A stretch of 64,000 nucleotides of DNA. Origin: Rhizobium sp. Leaf306 (GTDB lineage: Bacteria > Pseudomonadota > Alphaproteobacteria > Rhizobiales > Rhizobiaceae). Position numbers and translations under genes: made by a program. The stretch lies in NCBI RefSeq assembly GCF_001423425.1, contig NZ_LMNX01000003.1:50379-114378 (forward strand). The letters are read 5' to 3'. This document shows, piece after piece, positions 7,422 to 16,524 of the stretch. The notes below the pieces were generated by a model, which saw nothing but the letters and a program-made list of their open reading frames with translations, did no database searches and was not told the DNA's origin. Each line of letters opens with the position of its first letter. Positions within the stretch are counted from its first letter, which is position 1.

Positions 7422-10400
7422 TCAGGCCACGATCTTCATTTCGAATCCGACCACCGGACGCGGCTTGTAACGTGATCGAAGCAGGACAAAGAACACGGGC
7501 GTTAAGAACAGGCCGAAGAACGTCACTCCCAGCATTCCCGAAAACACCGCGGTTCCCAGCGATTGACGTAGTTCCGCACCCGGGCCCTCGGCGATCATTA
7601 GGGGTACCACGCCAAGGATGAACGCGAACGCGGTCATGAGGATGGGGCGCAGCCGCAGCTTGCTCGCCGTGACGGCAGCCTCGACGGCCGGGGCACCCTC
7701 GTCTTGGGCCTGCCTGGCGAACTCCACGATCAGGATGGCGTTTTTCGCGGCGAGACCGATCAGGACGATCAACCCGATCTGAACAAGGATGTTATTGTCC
7801 ATGCCACGCAAATGCACGCCGATGAGCGCGGCGAGGATTGCCAACGGCACGATGAGGATGATCGCCAACGGCAAGGTCCAGCTTTCGTACTGCGCGGACA
7901 AGGCCAGGAAGACGAAGACCACCGACAGAATGAAGATGTAGGTCGCCGTGTTCCCTGTGTTCCGTTCCTGATAGGACAGCTCTGTCCAGTCGAAGCTCGT
8001 TCCGGGTGGCAGCACTTTGGCGGCTACCTGCTCCATCGCCTCCAGTGCGCTCCCCGTGGAGACGCCGGGTGCCGCGCTCCCCTGGATGGGAACTGACACG
8101 TACATGTTGTATCGCTGTACGAGCGAAGGACCTGTCGTATCCTTGATGTCCACCAGAGTGCCCATGGGAACAAGTGCTCCCGTTGCCGATCGCACCTTGA
8201 GCGCCAGGATGTCGTCCTTCTCCATGCGATGGCTCTGCTCCGCTTGCGCCCGTACTTGATACACGCGGCCGTAGGCGTTGAAGTCGTTCACATACGAGGT
8301 ACCGAGATTGATGGACAGAGCCTCGAAGACATTCGGGATGGGTACGTTAAGCGAGCGGGCCTTGTCCCGGTCGACATCGAGGAAGTACTGCGGGCTCGAA
8401 GCGCTGAAGGTCGTGAAGACGCCAGTCAGCCCCTTTGTCTTGTTGGCCGCGCCCATGATTTCATATGCCAGCGGCAGGATCCGTTTCATGTCGGAGTTGT
8501 CGAGGTCCTTGATCTGCATCTTGAAGCCGCCCGAGTTTCCTACACCACGGACGGGAGGCGGAGGAATGGCGATGATGAACGCTTCTTCGATCGACTGCAG
8601 GTTGGCATAGAGCTGGCCGATGAGCTTCTCCGCCGACTGCCCCTGCTTGAGGCGCGTTTCGAACGGGTCGAAGGTGGCAAAGATCAGTCCTTGGTTCGAC
8701 GCGTTGGTGAACGTCGCTCCGCTAAGACCTGCGAACGAGGCCGTATGCGCGATGCCTGGCATCTTGTTCATGATCGCCGATGCGCGCTTTACGACATCGT
8801 CTGTGCGGCTTAGGGAAGCGCCGTCCGGCAGCTGGACCACCACGAGCGCGTATTCCTGGTCCATTGTCGGAATGAATCCCCGCGGCACGATCTGTGTCAT
8901 GTAGAAGGTGCCGCCGAGCAGCGCGATGAAAGCCACGACGGAAATCGCCAGGGCGAGTCTGGTGGTAACCATTCTGCGGACGATCCAGGAATATCCCTCG
9001 CTGAGTCGATCAAAGCCGCCATTGAACTTCTCGGCTGCCCACTGACCAGACCGGGCCAGGATGCCCGTGGGTTTGCCATGCTCGTGGGGGCGCAGCACGA
9101 TGGCGGCCAGAGCGGGCGAAAGCGTAAGCGAGTTAAGGGCGGAGATCGCCGTCGCGACGGAGATCGTGACCGCGAACTGCCTGTAGAACTGCCCGGTGAT
9201 TCCAGGGATGAAGGCCGTCGGGATAAAGACGGCGATGAGCACCAGGGAAATAGCCACGACCGCGGTTCCGACTTCGTCCATAGTCACGTGAGCCGCCTGG
9301 CGCGGTGTCAGGCCGTTCCTGAGGTTTCGTTCGACGTTTTCGACCACGACGATCGCGTCGTCCACGACGATGCCGATCGCGAGAACCAGCCCGAAGAGCG
9401 AAAGCATGTTGAGCGAGAGGCCGAACGCCAGAAGGAACGCGAGCGTGCCGATGAGCGACACCGGGATCGCAACGATGGGTATGAGCGCCGTGCGCCATGA
9501 CTGCAGGAAGACCAGCACCACGACGGCGACGAGTACCGCGGCTTCGAAGATGGTCTTGTAGACTTCGTCGATCGATTCCGAAATGAACTTGGTCGGGTCG
9601 TAGACGATCCTGTACTCGAGGCCGGGCGGGAAACTCTTGGCTTCGGACTCCATAATCCTCCTGACCGCCGCCGCCGCTTCGAGGGCGTTCGTCCCCGGAC
9701 GGGCAAAGATACCGAGGCCGACAGCAGGGATGCCGTCCAGGTAGCTGTTCGTGACGTAGTTCTTCGCACCCAGTTCTATGCGGGCGACATCCTGGAGCTG
9801 AACGAGGCGACCGCTGTCCGTCGACTTGACGATGACATAGCGGAACTGGCGGGCGTCGCTGAAACGGCCTTCGGTCCTCACCGTGTATTCGAACGCGTTC
9901 GTACCTGCCGCCGGCGGGCTGCCGATCGAGCCGCCTGAGACCTGGACGTTCTGGTCGCGTAATGCCTGCACCACGTCACCGGATGTCATTCCGTAACCGG
10001 AGAGCTTCTCGGGATCGAGCCAGATACGAAGAGAGTACTCGCGTTCGCCGAACAGGGTGACGTCCCCTACCCCTTCGAGCCTTACGAGCTGGTCGCGGAT
10101 GCGGTTGTGGCCGTAGTTCGAGATGTAGAGCTGATCATAGCGGCTGTCCGGCGAAAGCAGGTGGACGACCATCATGATGTCCGGCGAACTCTTCACGGTC
10201 GTCACACCGAGACGACGGACGTCCTCGGGAAGGCGAGGCTCGGCGATCGCGACGCGGTTCTGGACGAGGACCTGCGCCTTGTCGAGGTCCGTTCCGAGCT
10301 TGAAAGTCACGGTGATCGACATCACGCCGTCCGCGCTCGAGTAGGACGACATGTAGAGCATGTCCTCGACGCCGTTGATCTCCTGCTCGATCGGGGTCGC

Positions 10401-10589
10401 GACGGTGTCCGCGATAGTTTGCGAATCCGCGCCGGGGTAGGACGTGCGCACCACGATCGTAGGTGGGGCAATCTCCGGATACTGAGCTACGGGCAGATTG
10501 AAGTAGGCGATCCCGCCGACGATCAACAGCAATATTGAAAGTACCGAGGCGAAAATCGGTCGCGTGATGAAAAAGTGCGAAAATCTCAT
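7422..10589 (-). CDS. RND multidrug efflux permease (HAE1 family)
   Basis: A full-length 1055-aa inner-membrane proton-driven drug exporter of the AcrB/MexF/BepE type. The first helix (RPIFASVLSILLLIVGG) and the VAQYPEIAPP loop are typical. The proton-relay residues are present: paired aspartates in GIVVDDAIVVVEN (TM4) and the lysine in GLAAKNAILIVEF (TM10). It forms a trimer that takes substrates from the periplasm and outer leaflet and passes them to an outer-membrane channel. The start overlaps the stop of the membrane fusion gene by 4 nt (ATGA), so the two are co-translated. No TolC-type channel gene is here, so the pump must borrow one. Confidence 0.97.
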   Translation of the reverse strand: MRFSHFFITRPIFASVLSILLLIVGGIAYFNLPVAQYPEIAPPTIVVRTSYPGADSQTIADTVATPIEQEINGVEDMLYMSSYSSADGVMSITVTFKLGTDLDKAQVLVQNRVAIAEPRLPEDVRRLGVTTVKSSPDIMMVVHLLSPDSRYDQLYISNYGHNRIRDQLVRLEGVGDVTLFGEREYSLRIWLDPEKLSGYGMTSGDVVQALRDQNVQVSGGSIGSPPAAGTNAFEYTVRTEGRFSDARQFRYVIVKSTDSGRLVQLQDVARIELGAKNYVTNSYLDGIPAVGLGIFARPGTNALEAAAAVRRIMESEAKSFPPGLEYRIVYDPTKFISESIDEVYKTIFEAAVLVAVVVLVFLQSWRTALIPIVAIPVSLIGTLAFLLAFGLSLNMLSLFGLVLAIGIVVDDAIVVVENVERNLRNGLTPRQAAHVTMDEVGTAVVAISLVLIAVFIPTAFIPGITGQFYRQFAVTISVATAISALNSLTLSPALAAIVLRPHEHGKPTGILARSGQWAAEKFNGGFDRLSEGYSWIVRRMVTTRLALAISVVAFIALLGGTFYMTQIVPRGFIPTMDQEYALVVVQLPDGASLSRTDDVVKRASAIMNKMPGIAHTASFAGLSGATFTNASNQGLIFATFDPFETRLKQGQSAEKLIGQLYANLQSIEEAFIIAIPPPPVRGVGNSGGFKMQIKDLDNSDMKRILPLAYEIMGAANKTKGLTGVFTTFSASSPQYFLDVDRDKARSLNVPIPNVFEALSINLGTSYVNDFNAYGRVYQVRAQAEQSHRMEKDDILALKVRSATGALVPMGTLVDIKDTTGPSLVQRYNMYVSVPIQGSAAPGVSTGSALEAMEQVAAKVLPPGTSFDWTELSYQERNTGNTATYIFILSVVFVFLALSAQYESWTLPLAIILIVPLAILAALIGVHLRGMDNNILVQIGLIVLIGLAAKNAILIVEFARQAQDEGAPAVEAAVTASKLRLRPILMTAFAFILGVVPLMIAEGPGAELRQSLGTAVFSGMLGVTFFGLFLTPVFFVLLRSRYKPRPVVGFEMKIVA

Positions 10590-11764
10590 TGGACCGCTCC
10601 CGCTACAAGGGCTTCCTGCGGAAGCTGTGTCATCTTGGGCGTTACCTTCTGGCCGGGGCGTGCCCGCATCAGGCCGTTGACGACGACCGTCTCGTCGCCT
10701 TTGAGGCCTTCGCGTATTACCCGGTAACCGTAGAGCTTCGGCCCCGTACGAACGGCCTTCGTGGTGACAGTTCCATCGGGACCGACGACGTAGACGACCC
10801 TTTGATTCTGGTCGGCCGAAAGCGCTTCATCCGGCACCAAAATCGCGGTGTAGGATTTCGACGCGCCGACCTCGATCCTGCCGAACAAGCCAGGCTGGAG
10901 CACGAGATCGGGGTTCGGGAACCGGGCCCGCACGCGCATGGTGCCGGACTGGCTGTCCACCTTGTTCTCCGAGAAGTTCAGCTTGCCGTGAAAGGGTTTC
11001 GACGAGCCGTCCGCGATCGTCGCGGTGACGTTGAGACCGCCACCCCCTTCCTGAAGGGACTGTCCGTTCTCGCGTGCGAGCGCCGCATATGAGAGCAACC
11101 TGCGTTCATCGACGTCGAAATAGAAATCGATCGGATCCAGCGACACTATCGTCGTCAGCTCGGTCTGGTCGGCTTGGACGAGGTTCCCCGGAGAAATCAT
11201 GTGCCTGTCGATCCGCCCGCTCAACGGGGCGGTGATCTGAGTGTAGTCCAGGTCCAGTTGAGCACGGTCCGCGCTCGCCTTAGCGCCGCGGACATTGGCC
11301 TGCGCCGATAACCACTCGCGCCGGCGGTCGTCCAGCACCGAAATCGACTGGCTGCCGTTGGCGGACAGCGCCTCCGCGCGGTGGAACTGGGCCCCGGCAT
11401 AAGTCAGGGTGGATTTCGCAACCTCAAGCGCCGAAGTCGCCTGTTCGAGTGCGGTCTTGAATGGCCTCTGGTCGATCACGAACAATGGGTCTCCGCTCTT
11501 GACGAGGGAGCCGTCCGTGAACTGAACCTTATCGAGATATCCTCCGACCCTGGCGCGGACGAGGACCTCCTCCACTGCCTGGAACCTTCCGATGAAGTCG
11601 TCTTGCTCCGTGACGTCGCGGACGAGTGGCTTGGCGACGGTAACCGGCGGTGGCGCAGCCATGTCCTGACCCAGGGTAGCCGTCGCGGAACAGAATGTGG
11701 CCAACGTCGCGAAGATGGCTGACTGCACATGCTTCCGGGAGCGGGCGGGTAGGTTGGGTTTCAT
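10586..11764 (-). CDS. RND efflux periplasmic adaptor (membrane fusion protein)
   Basis: A 392-aa HlyD/AcrA-type adaptor that links the RND permease to the outer-membrane channel. An N-terminal signal region is followed by the split lipoyl domain (VEEVLVRARVGGYLDKV...SGDPLFVID), a coiled-coil hairpin (ALEQATSALEVAKSTL...AQLDLDYTQITAPLSGRID), then beta-barrel and membrane-proximal domains. There is no clear lipobox. It is the first gene of the pump operon. The upstream 220 bp carry a TACAATAAT site, but that site faces the small gene at 11987, so it may regulate either side. Confidence 0.95.
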   Translation of the reverse strand: MKPNLPARSRKHVQSAIFATLATFCSATATLGQDMAAPPPVTVAKPLVRDVTEQDDFIGRFQAVEEVLVRARVGGYLDKVQFTDGSLVKSGDPLFVIDQRPFKTALEQATSALEVAKSTLTYAGAQFHRAEALSANGSQSISVLDDRRREWLSAQANVRGAKASADRAQLDLDYTQITAPLSGRIDRHMISPGNLVQADQTELTTIVSLDPIDFYFDVDERRLLSYAALARENGQSLQEGGGGLNVTATIADGSSKPFHGKLNFSENKVDSQSGTMRVRARFPNPDLVLQPGLFGRIEVGASKSYTAILVPDEALSADQNQRVVYVVGPDGTVTTKAVRTGPKLYGYRVIREGLKGDETVVVNGLMRARPGQKVTPKMTQLPQEALVAGAVQ

Positions 11765-11919
11765 GGTCAGAGCCTTGTCTCTCGAGGTAATCCCAGGGAG
11801 ACATCATGTCCGCGGCAGCTGTACGGCGATTGTAACTTACGGCCTTCGCGACGCCGGGGCCACCCGCTTTTGGACAATCCTACCTTCTCGAACCACCCCC
11901 GCGCCCACATTGTCATTTA

Positions 11920-11929
11920 ATACAATAAT
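11920..11929 (+). promoter_or_regulatory. Recurrent motif ATACAATAAT
   Basis: One of at least six TACAATAA-like sites in the window, here 66 nt before the ATG of the small membrane gene at 11987 and about 155 nt from the start of the RND operon on the other strand. It could be an activator site or a -10-like promoter element. Confidence 0.45.
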
Positions 11930-11986
11930 GCCCCGACCGACGCCCATAGCCTTCGCTTATCGACGCCTCGAGAAAGGATATAAGCG

Positions 11987-12178
11987 ATGAGAGACAGCTA
12001 TCAGCCCGGGCAGGTCAACTACGGCACGAGCCCCTTGATCCTTTTCATCCTCTGCCTGATGGTCGGCATGCTCGGGTATCTCGTAGCCTTTGGCGAGACG
12101 TTGAGGGCAAGCCCGATGGCTCGCGTCTACATCGCCGACATGCCCGAACTCTACGGCAAGCCCGTTGCCAAGCGCTGA
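11987..12178 (+). CDS. Small single-helix membrane protein
   Basis: A 63-aa protein with a good ribosome site (GAAAGGA) before the ATG. One strong transmembrane helix (residues ~17-36, LILFILCLMVGMLGYLVAF) is flanked by a polar N-terminus and a ~27-residue C-terminal tail. It is divergent from the RND pump operon and preceded by the TACAATAAT motif. I do not recognise it; small proteins next to efflux operons sometimes modulate the pump, but that is only a guess. Confidence 0.7.
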   Translation: MRDSYQPGQVNYGTSPLILFILCLMVGMLGYLVAFGETLRASPMARVYIADMPELYGKPVAKR

Positions 12179-12764
12179 CTCAACTCGTCACGGGCAACCT
12201 CATACAAAGGAGAGGTCCTTTCGCGGCGGCCAATGGAGAATTTCCCAGCTGCAGTTGGCCTGCGCAGTTGCAAGACGCCGGATCTGGCGCCGCGCGGTTT
12301 TGGTGCGCCACAATGACTTCGCTTGAGAACGGAAGATCAGATCACCGGGGCCGAACCGTGGAACCTGACTAGGCTTGCCGGACATCTTTTTAGCGATCTG
12401 GATCATTGACCAGTATCGGGCAATGATTTCCGGTTTCGCAAGTATAGACTTTATGCCGCAATGAAACTGTCGCGCGATGGCTCGTACGCAAAACTGCGAT
12501 TTTTCTCATAAGAATGGCTATTAGGTGCCGCAGCGATCTCCGTGCCGCAAAAGCCCTCCTCCCGCCGCAACAAGCGCTTCATCTGCCGTAGGCACGTTGC
12601 GTCGAGGCCGTATTTCGACGCCTGCCGGGGTTGGCGCGACTGTATTCGACAATCCTCCGGCACAGCCTTCGTTATTTCAATCTAGGAGGGCCATCGCAGA
12701 TCCGCGACGCTTACGGTCCATGTCATATTCGCGCTCTCGCAGCGCGCTTTCGAGGAGAACATCT
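12179..12764. other. No recognisable gene
   Basis: Short minus-strand frames exist (12200-12406 and 12451-12663) but have no family signature and weak ribosome sites. The last ~40 bp before 12765 hold the ribosome site of the DUF2188 gene. Confidence 0.4.
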
Positions 12765-13007
12765 ATGAAAGTCACCTATCACGTCGGCCAACATGATGGC
12801 GGTTACGCGTACCGCCTCGACAACGTCTGGTCCGAGCCATTCGCGACACACCAACAGGCCCTCAAGGAGGCCAAGGCCGCGGCGGAGCGCCAGCATCTCG
12901 AGGGTCGCGACGCCGAGATCACCTACCAGGCCGCGGACGGTAACTGGCGAACCGAACACGCTCGGGGCGGCGACAGGCCGGAGACCGAGGTGGTGGACGA
13001 CGACTAG
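12765..13007 (+). CDS. DUF2188-like small protein
   Basis: An 80-aa cytoplasmic protein. The pattern YHVGQHDGGYAYRLDNVWSE, a helix rich in Ala/Lys (HQQALKEAKAAAERQ), then EITYQAADGNWRTEH resembles DUF2188 proteins, which are short alpha/beta domains often linked to stress response. Start ATG 12765 has GAGGAG 7 nt upstream; the longer in-frame extension from 12525 is low-complexity and probably not translated. It is monocistronic. The function is unknown. Confidence 0.75.
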   Translation: MKVTYHVGQHDGGYAYRLDNVWSEPFATHQQALKEAKAAAERQHLEGRDAEITYQAADGNWRTEHARGGDRPETEVVDDD

Positions 13008-13105
13008 GCTAGCGCCTCAGATAAATGGCCGTTGCGCTCGACCCAGCGGGCATTTCCGTGGTCGGTCCCCTTAGATCAGCTAGGTGCCAGTCAGACCTCG
13101 AGCAT

Positions 13106-13618
13106 TCACTCCGCGAACGCCGCGGCTCCGGCCTTGGCGACCGCTTCGTCTTGGCCCTTGGTGCCACCACTTACACCGATCGCGCCAACGACCTTGCCAT
13201 TCACCTTGAGCGGAATGCCACCCTGCATGACCACGTAACCCGACGACAGGAGAGCTGCCCGGCCTCCGTCTGCCGCGTCTTCCAGGTTGCCAGTGCTCTG
13301 CCAGAACGCGGCGGCCGTCTCGGCCTTGCCCCTCGCGACCTCCGCGCTCGCCGGGAACGCTCCGTCCATGCGCTCGGCAGCGACCATCGCGCCCGAATTA
13401 TCGACCACGAAGATGCTCGCGGGCGGCCCCTTTTCCGCTTCCACCACAGCGGCCGAAATTATCCTGCGCGCGGTGGCGGCATCAAGATCGACAGTCGATT
13501 GAGCTTGAGCCTGCGCCGCCCAGTTTACTAGCAGACCAAGCGCACCCAGGAGAACGGCACGACTACGCTGCGGCTCGGACCGGACGGTTGAGGAATGGCT
13601 GCCTACGGATGCTTTCAT
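13106..13618 (-). CDS. Secreted GlcG/HbpS-type haem-binding-like protein
   Basis: A 170-aa protein of the GlcG/HbpS (DUF336) family. Diagnostic stretches are LDAATARRIISAAVVEAEK, SIFVVDNSGAMVAAERMDGA and the C-terminal KVNGKVVGAIGVSGGTKGQDE. Relatives bind haem or cobalamin-like ligands or act in redox sensing. The N-terminus is a Sec signal (LLGALGLLVNWAAQAQA), so the mature protein is periplasmic. Start ATG 13618 follows GGAG; the in-frame extension to 13711 lacks similarity. It lies next to the MFS-kinase gene on the same strand, 150 bp upstream of nothing else, so it may share its regulation. Confidence 0.85.
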   Translation of the reverse strand: MKASVGSHSSTVRSEPQRSRAVLLGALGLLVNWAAQAQAQSTVDLDAATARRIISAAVVEAEKGPPASIFVVDNSGAMVAAERMDGAFPASAEVARGKAETAAAFWQSTGNLEDAADGGRAALLSSGYVVMQGGIPLKVNGKVVGAIGVSGGTKGQDEAVAKAGAAAFAE

Positions 13619-13771
13619 CGGAAACTCCATTTTCGTTGCGAGGCGCGAAAAGCCTCGAAGGCGCGCCAACGTAATTCTTCCAACGGACGCGTTCTTGTAA
13701 TTTCGGATCACGACTTTACGAGCCTTGCCGAGAAAGCCGCCGCCCCCATCAAACGGCTTTTGAACTGACGA

Positions 13772-16315
13772 CTATGCGCCCTGAGCCGCCGCCACAGGCA
13801 GCTCCTGTTGTTCTTCAACCGACAACGGGAGTACGATCTCGAAGCTCGCGCCGCCTTCATCGTGGCTTCGGGCGGTCAACGAGCCGCCGTGGGCTTCGAC
13901 AATCGTTTTACAGATCGCGAGCCCCATACCCATTCCGTCTTGTTTAGTCGTGAAGAAGGGACTGAAAAGCTTCGCCAGGCTTTCGGGCGCGATCCCGGTG
14001 CCATGGTCCCGGACTTGCATCCTCACCATATCGGGTTCGCCGGCGGAAATCGATATGCTTAGGTCGCGCTGGTTCAGGGGAATTTCTCCCATGGCCTGCA
14101 AGCCGTTGGTGACTAGGTTTGCGATCACCTGCTGCATCTCGACCCTGTCGGCCAGCACCATAGGAGCATCCAGCGCGAACTCGGTCGTCACCCTAACTGA
14201 TGCGGACATCAGTTCGCGGTCCAGTAGACCGATTACGTCGGTCACAATATTTCCGAGGTCGACGCTTTCAAGCCTCCTCCTGGTGCCCCGCACCTGCTCC
14301 CGCGTCCGCTGGATGATCTCGCTCGCCCGCATGCTGTGCTTGATCGCGCGCTCTGCCGCCGTCGAGGCTGCCTTGATATCCGGCGGGTTAGCCTGAAGCC
14401 AACGCATGCAGGCCTGGGCGCTCATGACCACGGCGCCGATCGGCTGGTTCACCTCATGGGCGATAGAGGCGGAAATCGCACCTACCGTCGCGACCCTGCC
14501 AACCCTGGCTAGCTCGCTCTGCGCCGCCATAAGCGCTTCCTGGGCCTGCTCGCGCTGCGTCACGTCGATCATCGCGCAAGCGACACGGTCGAAGGCGTCC
14601 TTGTCCTCCGGGAAAGCGATGACGAAGATGACGATGACCTCATTGCCAGGGCTGCGAAGAAGGCGCGCCTCCATCTCCACGCGATCTTCCCCCGAGCACA
14701 TGCCGAGTATGATCGCCTCGACCAGCCCGCTTTGCGGTGGAAGGAAGCGGTCTATCGAGCCGAGGACGTCCCGCTCGCTCTCTCGGCCGAGTAGCAAAAC
14801 GGTAGCGTCGTTGACGTCCACGAACCGCACGAATCTCGAACACTGATCCACGAACTCCGGCGAAGCACTGAGATGCGCTCGCAGTTTTGCCGGAGGATAC
14901 GCCCGTACCGCCTCCAGCCGCTTCCACAGAAGGGAAAGGTCGACCTCGCAGAGCGAAACGTGGTTCTGCTCGAAGATGGAACGGTACCTTATCTCGCTTT
15001 GGGCTAGCGCTCCGAGAGCCTTCCGTCTGGCGCTTGCATCGAATGCGATAAGGCTCACCCCCCCTGTGAGCGCGAGATAGAAGCCGACTGCGACAAGTCC
15101 GCTATATTGGGAAAGGGCCTGCGATACCACCGGGGTCAGCGCCCCGCCGATGATGCCGCCGATATTGAAAGCGACCGACGTCCCCGAATAACGGATCCGG
15201 GTGGGAAACAGGCCGGGCAGCCACGCGCCGAGAGGTCCGTTCACGAAGCCCATCACCCAGAGCGAGAAAGCGAGGTAGAGGAAGATGACTACCAGCGATC
15301 CGCTTCCCAGCATCGGAGCGAGCACGACGCCCGAGATAATGGTGCCGACGCATCCGAAAATCAGGATGCGCTCGGGATCGATCCGATCGGATAGCCAGCT
15401 CGCCACCACGATACCAGCAGCCATGAAGAGGATCGCGCCCAGCTCCACCATCAGGAACGATGATCGGGTATAGCCTAGCTCCGAGGTGCCGTATCCAAGG
15501 GCGAACGCTGTCACGACGTAGTAAAGCGAGAAGCATGCGACGACGCCGAACGAGCCGGATATGACCTGGTCCATATGCAGGCGGAAAATGTCTAGCAGGG
15601 GTACTCGAGAAGGCTTCGACTTGCTTAGGGCTGCGTGGAAGTCCCTTGTCTCGACGAGGTTGAAGCGGATCCAGATACCCATCCAAACCAAAGGCGCGCT
15701 CAGGAGGAACGGCACCCGCCATCCCCAGTCGGCAAACTGCTCCGGCGACAGGGTCAGTGTCAGGACAAGGAAGAGGCTGTTGGCCAATGCGAAGCCTATC
15801 GGCGCGCCGAGCGGAGCGAACATCGCGTATCGCGCTCGCCATCCCTTGGGTGCGTTTTCTAGCGCGAGGAGCGCCGCCCCGGTCCATTCGCCACCGAGCG
15901 CCAGTCCCTGGCCAAACCTCAGCAGGCATAGAAGAGCCGGAGCGAGCCAGCCAGCGACGGCGTAGGTCGGCAGCAGTCCGATAGCCGCCGTCGAGGCTCC
16001 CATCAGCAGCAACGAGGCCACAAGGGTTGCCTTGCGCCCAACCCGGTCGCCGAAGTGGCCGAAAACCGCACCGCCGAGTGGTCGGGCTATGAAGGCGATA
16101 CCGAAGCTGGCGTAGGCTCCTATCAACTCCATCGAGGTCATGGACGCGGGAAAGAAAAGGGGCCCGAACACCAGGCTGGCGGCGGTCGCGTAAATATAGA
16201 AATCGTAGAATTCGACAGACGTGCCGACCAAACTCGACATGAGGATACGGAACGTCATTCCGCTCGGCAGCGGTTCGTCGCCGACGTAGGTATCGGGCTG
16301 GGCTCTGACGTTCAT
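13772..16315 (-). CDS. MFS (MHS-type) transporter fused to PAS-like domain and histidine kinase
   Basis: An 847-aa single reading frame with two halves. Residues ~20-430 are a 12-helix major facilitator of the metabolite:H+ symporter type, with the loop motif GHFGDRVGRK at 86-95 and RFGQGLALGGEW. Residues ~440-590 form a PAS-like domain shared with the kinases at 48510 and 56500. A FixL-like kinase follows: H-box SIAHEVNQP with His620, N-box NLVTN, D/G-box RDHGTGI (~769-775), FSPFFTTK and GMGMGLA. The design suggests a transporter that senses its own substrate and signals by phosphorylation, as CbrA does with a different transporter family. The divergent FixJ-type regulator at 16525 is the likely partner, and a palindromic site lies between them. 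Confidence 0.9.
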   Translation of the reverse strand: MNVRAQPDTYVGDEPLPSGMTFRILMSSLVGTSVEFYDFYIYATAASLVFGPLFFPASMTSMELIGAYASFGIAFIARPLGGAVFGHFGDRVGRKATLVASLLLMGASTAAIGLLPTYAVAGWLAPALLCLLRFGQGLALGGEWTGAALLALENAPKGWRARYAMFAPLGAPIGFALANSLFLVLTLTLSPEQFADWGWRVPFLLSAPLVWMGIWIRFNLVETRDFHAALSKSKPSRVPLLDIFRLHMDQVISGSFGVVACFSLYYVVTAFALGYGTSELGYTRSSFLMVELGAILFMAAGIVVASWLSDRIDPERILIFGCVGTIISGVVLAPMLGSGSLVVIFLYLAFSLWVMGFVNGPLGAWLPGLFPTRIRYSGTSVAFNIGGIIGGALTPVVSQALSQYSGLVAVGFYLALTGGVSLIAFDASARRKALGALAQSEIRYRSIFEQNHVSLCEVDLSLLWKRLEAVRAYPPAKLRAHLSASPEFVDQCSRFVRFVDVNDATVLLLGRESERDVLGSIDRFLPPQSGLVEAIILGMCSGEDRVEMEARLLRSPGNEVIVIFVIAFPEDKDAFDRVACAMIDVTQREQAQEALMAAQSELARVGRVATVGAISASIAHEVNQPIGAVVMSAQACMRWLQANPPDIKAASTAAERAIKHSMRASEIIQRTREQVRGTRRRLESVDLGNIVTDVIGLLDRELMSASVRVTTEFALDAPMVLADRVEMQQVIANLVTNGLQAMGEIPLNQRDLSISISAGEPDMVRMQVRDHGTGIAPESLAKLFSPFFTTKQDGMGMGLAICKTIVEAHGGSLTARSHDEGGASFEIVLPLSVEEQQELPVAAAQGA

Positions 16316-16370
16316 GGATTTGGATCCCGGGGTTTGTCTTTTTTCTCGGCCCTCCCAAACCTACAGAACT

Positions 16371-16384
16371 TTACAATAATGTAA
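16371..16384. promoter_or_regulatory. Palindromic operator TTACA-N4-TGTAA
   Basis: TTACAATAATGTAA is an inverted repeat (TTACA/TGTAA) and contains the recurrent TACAATAA motif. It lies 56 bp from the start of the MFS-kinase gene and 140 bp from the response regulator gene, a position fitting autoregulation by the LuxR/FixJ-type regulator encoded next to it. The binding protein is inferred. Confidence 0.55.
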
Positions 16385-16524
16385 GGGGATCAGAACCTAT
16401 CCTTATGGCCAGGTCGAGCTTTGCGCCCGCGCGTAGTAGCTATTCCCGGGTAAAGATGCGCAGACACCATCTTAACGTCGATAACGTGCGACGTTTCCAA
16501 TCGACTATTGTGAGGTCCTTGCCG

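Noticed and set aside
15102..16358. 418-aa frame on the same strand as the MFS-kinase, in another frame
   Set aside because: Arg/Pro-rich shadow of the MFS half; no domain.
16371..16384. TACAAT as an ordinary sigma-70 -10 box
   Set aside because: It matches five of six consensus bases, but no consistent -35 lies 16-18 bp upstream at any of the sites; kept only as one possible reading.
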